Source of the DNA: SAR116 cluster bacterium
GTDB lineage: Bacteria; Pseudomonadota; Alphaproteobacteria; Puniceispirillales; UBA1172
Assembly: GCA_002691725.1 (NCBI GenBank)
Contig: NZIT01000077.1
Span: 1 to 7,433, forward strand
Reading direction: 5' to 3'
DNA length: 7,433 nucleotides
Shown: piece by piece, positions 1-5,601 of the stretch
Layout: each line of letters starts with the position of its first letter
Position numbering within the stretch: position 1 is the first letter of the stretch
Notes under the pieces: generated by a model
Told to the model about the DNA's origin: nothing
Seen by the model: the letters and a program-made list of their open reading frames with translations, nothing else
The model's database searches: none
Program-made: the position numbers and the translations under genes

Positions 1-823
1 AATAGCGTGTGATGATGATGCTGACCTCACCACTATTACGATGATAATTTGCGATGGTTGAGCTTTCGTTGCGGATATTTGCGCGGCTGGTTAAGCGCGT
101 TTCTCCAGGTTTAGGTACGCTTAGATCACGCAGACCAATATGATGGGACAGCGTGATATCGCGCCTGATATCGCGCCTTAGCGTATCCCCAAAAGCAGGG
201 TTGAGATTGTCATGATGGCGCTGGCTGTAACTAGCCGCAAGGGTGGTAATTCCAGGCAGAATATCAGTTGAGATATCGGCGCCAATGCGGTGCGTTGCAT
301 ATCTGTGCCAAGGCGCGGTCGCGTCACTATAAGCGGTGCTGAAATAGCCGCCAAGCCGCGCAATATTATAGGTTTTTGCTATTCGGTATCGTGCCATATA
401 ATTATAGCCCGTCGGCAGGGTTGCATTGACTTGCCGGCCTTTATAGACATGCCGTGATAATGCTGTCGTAAAGGTGCCGCTCAGCTCGCTGGCAAGCCTG
501 TGCGTGAGATTGATCTCACCGCCATAAATATTCAGATAAGGGCTTTCATTAATCGCGATATGATTGCTATTCACCGATGCCCCCAGGCGAAAAGACTGAA
601 AATCGTGGATAATACCAATAATGGCGTTGGTCGAAGATAAATCCCCATCATTATAATGGCTATAATCACGCCAGTTTTGAATGAGCCGCATATTAACCTG
701 ACTTTGGCTCTGATTGTTGAGCCGATAGGTCATATTAAGCCCCAGCGATGACGACAAAAACTCCTCGGCTTGCGCCTGTTTATTTGAAACACCAATGGAA
801 TTGCCAATAACGGCGCGATTGCT
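1..823 (-). CDS. Outer-membrane beta-barrel, Slam/DUF560-like C-terminal part (partial at both ends)
   Basis: Read on the minus strand, one frame stays open for about 274 codons, from a stop at 824-826 to the left edge. The protein is rich in alternating polar/aromatic strands typical of outer-membrane barrels. Near its start is a stretch (AVIGNSIGVSNKQAQAEEF) that looks like the opening of the barrel in surface lipoprotein assembly modifiers. Its end (about 1-180) has an R-D-rich strand, then SSTIANYHRN and a final ITRY, like the C-terminal strands of that family, which end in an aromatic residue. The last codon(s) and stop therefore lie just outside the window. Family members have a signal peptide and N-terminal TPR domain before the barrel and move lipoproteins to the cell surface. 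Here those parts are absent because the frame runs into fixI at about 812-822, and the first in-frame ATG is only at 731-733. The barrel class is fairly safe; the Slam assignment is by pattern recall. Confidence 0.6.
155..178. repeat. Perfect 12-bp tandem duplication inside the barrel gene
   Basis: The unit GATATCGCGCCT occurs twice in a row (155-166 and 167-178). Because 12 is a multiple of three, the minus-strand reading frame is kept and the protein carries a doubled R-R-D-I block in a C-terminal strand or turn. It looks like a recent slippage duplication. Confidence 0.85.
812..822. other. Head-to-head junction of two 5'-truncated genes
   Basis: To the left, barrel-like minus-strand coding is recognisable up to about 817. 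To the right, FixI-like plus-strand coding is recognisable from about 815 (A-I-A-L-P, followed by the QPFF block). The plus frame is technically open back to a TGA at 785-787, but residues before 815 do not look like FixI. Both genes thus lose their N-terminal portions at the same point, with no intergenic space, promoter or insertion-sequence end between them. This may be a genomic inversion or deletion, or a chimera from amplification or assembly. Confidence 0.75.
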
Positions 824-2674
824 TTACCGGTACTGATATTTTCCGCCCAGCCGTTTTTTATCCATGCGGTTCAAGCGTTGCGGGTGTGGCGGCTGAACAT
901 GGATGTACCGATATCGCTGGCGATTCTTTTGGCCGCGGGTAATTCGCTCTATGCCGCCCTAACCGGTGAGGCAGAGGCCTATTTTGATGCCGCGTTGGCA
1001 TTGACATTTTTCTTGTTGGCAGGCCGTTATTTAGACCTGAAGGCGCAAGGCAGGGCAAAATCCGCCGCCGCAGGATTAGCAAAATTGCAAGTCAACATAG
1101 CCACCAAAATCACCCATGGTATCGCCGAACGCGTTGCGGTTGATCAACTGGTCATAGGCGATGTGATCCGCATTTTGTCGGGCGATGTGATCCCTGCCGA
1201 TGGGGTGGTCAGCCGAGGTGAGAGCGTATCGGACCGCGCCTTTATCACAGGGGAATCTGTGCCTATCCCCCTAACCAAGGGGGAGGCGGTTTTTGCCGGG
1301 GAAAGCAACCTGACAGGACAGATGGATATCATGGTCACTAAACCCAGCCAAGACAGCCTTTTGCAGCATATCATTATGCTGGTGGAACAGGCTGAACAGG
1401 GGCGCAACCGCTATACCGCTATCGCTGATCGCGCGGCGGCGATTTATGCTCCTATGGTGCATCTGACGGCGGCGGCGGCCTTTGGGTTCTGGTTGCTGAT
1501 GGGGGCAGACCCGCGCATGGCGCTAAATACCGCTATTGCGGTGCTGATCATTACCTGCCCCTGCGCCTTGGGGTTGGCGGTGCCGGTGGTGATGACTGTG
1601 GCGAATGCCAGACTGTTTGCTCAGGGGGTTTTGCTCAAATCTGCTACTGCGCTGGAACGGCTGGCTGGGGTGGATATGATCCTCTTTGATAAGACTGGCA
1701 CCTTGACCAGTGGGCGGTTTGCCCTGCCGCATCTGATGCCTTTGCCCGCCAGGCAACGCGCCATGCTATATGCTTTGGCTTCAGCCTCGCATCATCCTTA
1801 TACAAAGGCGGTGGTGGCGGCCATGCACCCCCAGTTAGGCACGCTTACTGTACCAGAGTTTGACGCCGTCACCCACTACCCTGGCAAGGGGGTGGAAGCC
1901 AAACAAGGCCGCACCATCATTCGTCTGGGCCGGCCTGATTGGGTGGATGCGGCGGCTCATATAGATCAGACCGCTCCGGTGGCATGGCAACGCGGCCTTG
2001 CCTTTCGTATGGGTAAGGGGGCGTCTGTCTTTCTGCCTGTTGAGGAAGAGATCAGGCCCGGCACCGCGGCGATGCTGACGCGGCTGGATCAGGCAGGGTA
2101 TCGGCGTGCCTTAGTGACGGGGGATCAGGATACTGCCGGCCGCGAGATCGCGGCAACGCTAGGCTTTGATGAGGTTCATACCGCCATGACGCCAGAGGCC
2201 AAAGCCGCTCTGGTGGCGGCGCGTGTTGCCCAGGGTGAGGCGGTGATGATGGTCGGCGATGGGCTTAATGATGCGCCGGCGATGGCTGGGGCAGGGGTTG
2301 GCGCAGGGCTGTCGCTTGCTCCGGCTAGTGCCAATGACGCGACCCGGGCGGCGGCGGATGTTGTGGTGCTTGGCATGGCAAAGGATGGCATGGAAAAGGA
2401 TAGCATGGGGGGACAGGGTATTGGGAGACAGGGTATTGGGGGGCAGGCGGCGGATACGCTCTCGCTTCAGGTGTTGCCGTATGTGTTACGGGTGTCGCGG
2501 TTGGCGCGGCGGCGGATGCTTCAAAATTTTGGCTTGGCGGCGGCGTATAATCTGATCGCGGTTCCGCTGGCCTTTGCTGGGTTGGCGACGCCATTGCTGG
2601 CGGCGTTGGCGATGTCGGCGTCGTCGCTGACGGTGTCGCTTAATGCGTTGCGCTTGCCGAGGGAAGACACATGA
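815..2674 (+). CDS. fixI: FixI/CcoI copper-translocating P1B-type ATPase, N-terminally truncated
   Basis: This inner-membrane ATPase exports copper for maturation of cbb3-type cytochrome oxidase. Numbering from the TTG at 878, RLNMDVPIS spans about 5-13 and marks the second membrane pair. TGES (124-127) is the actuator-domain motif, CPC (227-229) the transmembrane metal site, DKTGT (271-275) the phosphorylated aspartate, HHP (305-307) the P1B nucleotide-binding motif, and GDGLND (460-465) the hinge motif. The C-terminal helices carry the YN and MSASS signatures of copper-type pumps. Family members are about 730-760 residues; roughly the first 120-150, including the HMA metal-binding domain and first helices, are missing at the junction near 815, so TTG 878 is not a true start. 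Residues 499-523 are an unusual pentapeptide repeat insertion. FixI is preferred over CopA because ccoS follows with an ATGA overlap. GC is visibly higher than in genes further right. Confidence 0.9.
   Translation, partial: AIALPVLIFSAQPFFIHAVQALRVWRLNMDVPISLAILLAAGNSLYAALTGEAEAYFDAALALTFFLLAGRYLDLKAQGRAKSAAAGLAKLQVNIATKITHGIAERVAVDQLVIGDVIRILSGDVIPADGVVSRGESVSDRAFITGESVPIPLTKGEAVFAGESNLTGQMDIMVTKPSQDSLLQHIIMLVEQAEQGRNRYTAIADRAAAIYAPMVHLTAAAAFGFWLLMGADPRMALNTAIAVLIITCPCALGLAVPVVMTVANARLFAQGVLLKSATALERLAGVDMILFDKTGTLTSGRFALPHLMPLPARQRAMLYALASASHHPYTKAVVAAMHPQLGTLTVPEFDAVTHYPGKGVEAKQGRTIIRLGRPDWVDAAAHIDQTAPVAWQRGLAFRMGKGASVFLPVEEEIRPGTAAMLTRLDQAGYRRALVTGDQDTAGREIAATLGFDEVHTAMTPEAKAALVAARVAQGEAVMMVGDGLNDAPAMAGAGVGAGLSLAPASANDATRAAADVVVLGMAKDGMEKDSMGGQGIGRQGIGGQAADTLSLQVLPYVLRVSRLARRRMLQNFGLAAAYNLIAVPLAFAGLATPLLAALAMSASSLTVSLNALRLPREDT
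2372..2446 (+). repeat. Five 15-bp in-frame units encoding a pentapeptide repeat in FixI
   Basis: Five consecutive 15-bp units encode GMAKD, GMEKD, SMGGQ, GIGRQ and GIGGQ (residues 499-523 from the TTG at 878). Units 1 and 2 differ at one base (2372-2386 against 2387-2401). The pair at 2412-2426 and 2427-2441 (GACAGGGTATTGGG plus A or G) also differs at a single base. The block sits between the VVVLG strand after the GDGLND hinge and the next transmembrane helix, where family members have a short linker. It keeps the frame, so it reads as a tolerated slippage expansion. Confidence 0.85.
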
Positions 2675-2865
2675 ACGTGCTGTTGCTGTTGATACCGGTG
2701 TCGCTCATGCTTGGGTTAATCGGGCTTGGGTTTTGTGTGTGGACGGTGCGCTCGGATCAATATCGTGACCCTGAGGGCGACGCCCGCCGTATTCTGGATA
2801 CCCGTTATGATGCCGCGCCAAAACCCCCGGCGGATGAACGAAAAACCCCACCGCGGAAACGTTGA
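2671..2865 (+). CDS. fixS: CcoS/FixS, cbb3-type oxidase assembly protein
   Basis: A 64-residue protein with one N-terminal membrane helix (about residues 4-25) followed by a short cytoplasmic tail. The helix exit W-T-V-R-S-D-Q-Y-R-D-P-E-G-D-A-R-R-I-L matches the conserved W-x-x-x-S-x-Q-(F/Y)-x-D-x-x-G-x-A-x-R-I-L signature of CcoS. The ATG overlaps the fixI stop (ATGA, 2671-2674), indicating translational coupling in the usual fixIS order. The protein is required for assembling active cbb3 oxidase with its cofactors. The tail beyond the signature is proline- and lysine-rich and weakly conserved in the family. Length is normal, so this end of the fix operon is intact although fixI is cut. No terminator is obvious downstream. 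Confidence 0.9.
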   Translation: MNVLLLLIPVSLMLGLIGLGFCVWTVRSDQYRDPEGDARRILDTRYDAAPKPPADERKTPPRKR

Positions 2866-2951
2866 ACATTATAAAAATGGGAATTATATACAACCTTCTC
2901 TATTTTTAATATGCAAATGGCCATCACGATAATCCCGCCTCAAAAGAGGCA

Positions 2952-3197
2952 TCAGCCTTGATCGGGGCAGACCTTCTCCGGTGATACGGCATGGGCATGG
3001 GCATTGCGCTTGCGCTTGGCGATCTTACGGGCTTCATCGACGCTCATGTGGTCGGCATTACCGATGGGTTCATAAACCCTGATGCCCGTGCGTGTCGCCT
3101 GATGAACAAAACTCCGTTGCCCTTTCGGCGTGATGCGCAAATGCAATCCTTTTAGCTTGCAATCGTGAATGATATAAGTTTTCTTATGAGGTAAGGC
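2952..3197 (-). pseudogene. Remnant of a tyrosine-recombinase integrase, N-terminal arm-binding domain
   Basis: An open minus-strand frame of 81 codons contains KKTYIIHDCKLKGLHLRITPKG, about 20 intervening residues, then IGNADHMSVDEARKIAKRKR. This matches the DUF4102 arm-type DNA-binding domain at the N-terminus of island-type tyrosine integrases: strand, K-x-x-G-L-x-L-R-(V/I)-T-P-x-G block, then the G-x-x-x-x-S-x-x-E-A-R helix. The core-binding and catalytic domains (about 300 residues with the R-H-R-Y residues) are absent, because the frame stops at 2952 and fixS begins to the left. No ATG lies at the front; the only usable early start is a TTG at 3144-3146, which already cuts into the domain. 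It is therefore judged a decayed fragment of a former integrated element. No tRNA or att repeat was seen beside it. Confidence 0.7.
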
Positions 3198-3263
3198 TCA
3201 TAATACAAGAGTAGGTGTCAGGGAACGTATCGTCATAATAACCGCCCTTTTTGGGTAAGTTTT

Positions 3264-4520
3264 GTGTTTGAATCTTCCCGGGTTTACAAAAAGGCGATGG
3301 TGATTAATATGTGTTCTCAACGGGTAAGCAGTCTTAACAGCGGTTATGATGTGGTGATTATAGGCGGTGCTATGATTGGCTCATCTTGTGCGTGGTTTCT
3401 TAAAAAACATTATGGGTTTAATGGCTCGGTTCTCGTGATTGACCGTGATTTGAGTTATGAATGGGCGTCAACGTCGCATACCAATTCATGCGTCAGGCAA
3501 CAATTTTCTAATGAGCTTAATGTCCGTATATCGCAATTCACGGCAGAGTTTATTAAGGATTTCAAAACATATATGGCGCCTGAGCCAGATGTCCCGGAAT
3601 TGCGTATCCAGAACTTTGGATATATTTATCTCACCGATGATCCGGCAAAAGCAGAGATCCTAAAAAAGCTACAAGCTATTCAAGCTGATCTTGGTGCAGG
3701 AACACAAGTTCTGACCCCAGATGAGATTGCCGCCCGCTATCCGTTTTATAATCTTGACGGGATTATTCTTGGCTCGCTTAACACCAAGGATGAAGGCTAT
3801 TTCGAAGGCAGTACTATTTTTGAGTGGTTCAGGCGAAGCGCCAGACATGCCGGTGTTGAATATATCGAAAATGAAGTCACGGCGATTGACCGAACAGGCC
3901 GCAAGGTGAACAGCGTTACCCTGGCCACAGGGGAGACTATCAAGGCTGGCACAATCATCAATGCCTCAGGCACAAGAGCATCAAAAACAGCAGAACTTGC
4001 AGGCTTTGATGCTTTGCCAGTTGAGCCGCGACTGCGCTATACCTACATCATTGAGGCGGCTGACCCTCTCGATCAGGATTTGCCATTAACGATTGATCCA
4101 ACAGGTATTCATTATCGCACATATGGCAGTCATTATATGGTCGGCTCACCGCCTGAAGATGATTACCCCCGCGCGCATGATGATTTTGTTATGGATCATG
4201 GCTATTGGGAAAATCATGTCTGGCCAATACTGGCAACTCGGATACCGGCCTTTGAGAGAGTGAAGCTGATTAATGTTTGGCCCGGTCATTATTCATATAA
4301 TACGCTTGATCAGAACGCAATTGTAGGGCTGCATCCCGATTGCGATAACTTCATCTTTGTAAATGGGTTTTCAGGCCATGGCTTGCAGCAATCACCAGCT
4401 ATGGGCAGAGGCGTCGCAGAATTGATTTTGCATGGAAAATATGAAAGTCTGGATTTAAGCCCATTGGGAGTAGAGCGCATTATCGAAAACCGCCCCTATC
4501 TTGAAATGGCTGTCATATAA
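3264..4520 (+). CDS. FAD-dependent oxidoreductase, DAO family, FOXRED1-like
   Basis: Residues are counted from GTG 3264. An N-terminal Rossmann fold starts at residue 29 (DVVIIGG-AMIGSS), the FAD-binding glycine motif followed by an acidic strand end (VIDRD). VRQQFS (77-82) matches the (I/V)RQQFS block of FOXRED1-like and sarcosine-dehydrogenase-like members of the DAO fold. The C-terminal N-G-F-S-G-H-G (367-373) is the family's second FAD-contact motif. Members oxidise N-methylated or other secondary amines or amino acids; the substrate here cannot be read from sequence. Length (about 400) is normal and nothing is broken. The start is uncertain: ATG at 3297 or ATG at 3309 would shorten it by 11 or 15 residues and still leave about 13 before the fold, so 3309 is plausible. 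No strong ribosome site decides it. The MOSC gene follows after about 33 bases and is probably co-transcribed. Confidence 0.85.
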   Translation: MFESSRVYKKAMVINMCSQRVSSLNSGYDVVIIGGAMIGSSCAWFLKKHYGFNGSVLVIDRDLSYEWASTSHTNSCVRQQFSNELNVRISQFTAEFIKDFKTYMAPEPDVPELRIQNFGYIYLTDDPAKAEILKKLQAIQADLGAGTQVLTPDEIAARYPFYNLDGIILGSLNTKDEGYFEGSTIFEWFRRSARHAGVEYIENEVTAIDRTGRKVNSVTLATGETIKAGTIINASGTRASKTAELAGFDALPVEPRLRYTYIIEAADPLDQDLPLTIDPTGIHYRTYGSHYMVGSPPEDDYPRAHDDFVMDHGYWENHVWPILATRIPAFERVKLINVWPGHYSYNTLDQNAIVGLHPDCDNFIFVNGFSGHGLQQSPAMGRGVAELILHGKYESLDLSPLGVERIIENRPYLEMAVI

Positions 4521-4539
4521 TCTCTCATGTGAATGATCG

Positions 4540-4546
4540 AAAGGAA
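4540..4546 (+). promoter_or_regulatory. Ribosome binding site fixing the MOSC start
   Basis: AAAGGAA ends 7 bases before the ATG at 4554 and is a good Shine-Dalgarno site. An in-frame ATG at 4533 has no such site and would add seven residues (MIERNII) encoded by the leader itself, so 4554 is preferred. Confidence 0.65.
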
Positions 4547-4553
4547 CATCATC

Positions 4554-4991
4554 ATGCCAACGCTGACTGGAATTGCTATCACTCCTAAACTGCTTGCCCC
4601 AATGGAAGCGCGAGACGAGGCCGAGGTTACCATTGCAGAAGGGATCACAGGTGATGCGCGTGGCAAGAAAAGATCACGTCAGGTCAGCGTTCTGTTTGAA
4701 GATGATTGGCAAGATGCTTGCGCTGAGATTGGCGAAAGTCATGACTGGATGAAACGTCGTGCTAATCTTTATGTATCGGGCTGTCGGTCACCACAAGCCA
4801 TAGGTGAGATTATTCGCATTGGCGCGGTTGAGCTTGAAGTGACGGAAGAAACCGAGCCATGTGAGATGATGGATGCAATCAGCCAGGGATTGCGCCAAGC
4901 GCTAACGCCTGCATGGCGTGGCGGTGTCTGTTGCCGTGTCAAAACTGGCGGTATGATTACAACTGGCGATGGTGTTTCTGTCGATAAATAG
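4554..4991 (+). CDS. Small stand-alone MOSC-domain protein
   Basis: A 145-residue protein made almost entirely of a MOSC (molybdenum cofactor sulfurase C-terminal) domain. Visible family marks are the central RRANLYVSG block, the candidate active-site cysteine in T-E-P-C-E-M-M-D (C103), and the C-terminal W-R-G-G-V-C-C-R-V (121-129) followed by G-G-M-I-x-x-G-D. MOSC domains bind molybdenum cofactor or carry sulfur on the conserved cysteine; stand-alone bacterial members are mostly uncharacterised, with YiiM-type proteins reducing N-hydroxylated compounds. It sits about 33 bases behind the FAD oxidoreductase on the same strand and probably shares its transcript, which would suit paired redox steps, but this is inference. 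Length is normal for the small MOSC class. The fur promoter begins immediately after its stop. Confidence 0.85.
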   Translation: MPTLTGIAITPKLLAPMEARDEAEVTIAEGITGDARGKKRSRQVSVLFEDDWQDACAEIGESHDWMKRRANLYVSGCRSPQAIGEIIRIGAVELEVTEETEPCEMMDAISQGLRQALTPAWRGGVCCRVKTGGMITTGDGVSVDK

Positions 4992-5001
4992 GCTGGTTAC
5001 G

Positions 5002-5020
5002 ACGTGACTTGAAGTCATGT
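5002..5020. promoter_or_regulatory. 19-bp near-perfect palindrome, candidate operator of fur
   Basis: ACGTGACTT-G-AAGTCATGT is an inverted repeat with 8 of 9 arm positions matching (mismatch at 5004/5018) around a single central base. It overlaps the candidate -35 box (5009-5014) of fur, the position expected of an autoregulatory repressor site. Its length equals that of a Fur box but the half-sites do not resemble GATAAT, so the binding protein is unknown. A single-base centre and no T-run argue against a terminator. Confidence 0.45.
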
Positions 5021-5037
5021 GATGATCGCGCTAGTAT
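5009..5037 (+). promoter_or_regulatory. Candidate sigma-70-type promoter for fur
   Basis: TTGAAG (5009-5014) and TAGTAT (5032-5037) each match 4 of 6 consensus bases and are separated by exactly 17 bases. The start codon lies 27 bases after the -10 box, leaving a short leader that contains GGAAAG (5054-5059) as ribosome site. Confidence 0.45.
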
Positions 5038-5063
5038 AGAAACATTCAAAACTGGAAAGCAAT

Positions 5064-5471
5064 ATGACGAACATCATCGACAAATGTCTAGAAGCAGGTC
5101 TCCGAATTACCAATCAACGCCGAATTATTATTGAGCTTATTGATAGCGCCGATGATCACCCTGATGTTGATACCATTTACCGGCGAGCCATTGATATTGA
5201 TGATACGATCTCACTTGCGACTATCTATCGGACGGTTAGCCTTCTTGAACAAGCTGATCTTATTGAAAAAATTGAAGTGGGTGATGGCAAGGCCAGATAT
5301 GAGCTGGCACGCGGCCATCATGAACATCTGGTTGATATTGATAGCGGCGAGATACATGAGTTTTTTCACGCCGAATTAGAGGCTCTCAAAGAAAAAATTG
5401 CCCATGATATGGGGTTTGATCTGGTTGGGCATCGCTTGGAATTATTTGGCCGTAAGCTGAAAAAAGACTGA
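5064..5471 (+). CDS. fur: Fur-family metal-responsive repressor, alphaproteobacterial type
   Basis: A 135-residue regulator with the Fur two-domain layout. A winged helix occupies about 1-82, with recognition helix SLATIYRTVSLLEQADLI (50-67). The C-terminal dimerisation and metal domain carries HHEH (85-88), the HEF-type segment near 98-100 and a closing GHRLELFG (122-129). These supply the histidine and acidic ligands of the regulatory metal site. The CxxC pair that binds structural zinc in enterobacterial Fur is replaced by D91-I-D93, as is usual in alphaproteobacterial Fur/Mur proteins, so this is not a defect. Irr is less likely because no HxH haem-type insertion is seen, and Zur or PerR usually keep cysteines. 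It likely senses iron, possibly manganese. It has its own candidate promoter with a palindrome at the -35, and sits directly upstream of an iron-type permease. Confidence 0.88.
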   Translation: MTNIIDKCLEAGLRITNQRRIIIELIDSADDHPDVDTIYRRAIDIDDTISLATIYRTVSLLEQADLIEKIEVGDGKARYELARGHHEHLVDIDSGEIHEFFHAELEALKEKIAHDMGFDLVGHRLELFGRKLKKD

Positions 5472-5520
5472 TCCTTATATCATCATTATGGTCATGGCTG
5501 AGAGCATCTTGCGACCTTTT

Positions 5521-5546
5521 TGCAACTCATTCTCATTAACATTGCA
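5521..5546. promoter_or_regulatory. Fur-box-like element upstream of the iron-type permease
   Basis: The stretch begins with TGCAA and ends with TTGCA as inverted ends. Inside it has tandem hexamers CTCATT-CTCATT-AACATT; on the other strand this reads TGAGAATGAGTTGCA, matching about 10 of 14 defined positions of the 7-1-7 Fur consensus TGATAATnATTATCA. It lies about 55 bases before the permease start and after fur, so it probably controls the permease. TGCAA/TTGCA ends also occur in alphaproteobacterial Fur/Mur sites, though usually closer together. I could not place clear -35 and -10 boxes around it. Confidence 0.45.
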
Positions 5547-5601
5547 TTTCATGGCGTGAGTGATAGGATGCCCCTCGCATTAATCCGGTGATAGCGAGAC
5601 C

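Noticed and set aside
178..363. Minus-strand 61-codon frame inside the barrel gene
   Set aside because: It is out of frame with the long open barrel frame and has no recognisable family features.
2325..2594. Proline-rich minus-strand open frame of 89 codons opposite fixI
   Set aside because: It is a shadow of the GC-rich fixI frame and repeat block; the plus-strand frame has clear family motifs throughout.
2937..2950. Hairpin GCCTC-AAAA-GAGGC after fixS as a transcription terminator
   Set aside because: The stem is only 5 bp and no T-run follows on either strand, so it is too weak to call.
4533..4553. Upstream ATG start for the MOSC protein
   Set aside because: It lacks a ribosome site, and its first codons would themselves contain the good AAAGGAA site serving ATG 4554.
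5064..5471. Defective Fur because the CxxC zinc motif is missing
   Set aside because: Alphaproteobacterial Fur/Mur proteins commonly lack these cysteines; the other metal-site residues and the recognition helix are intact.
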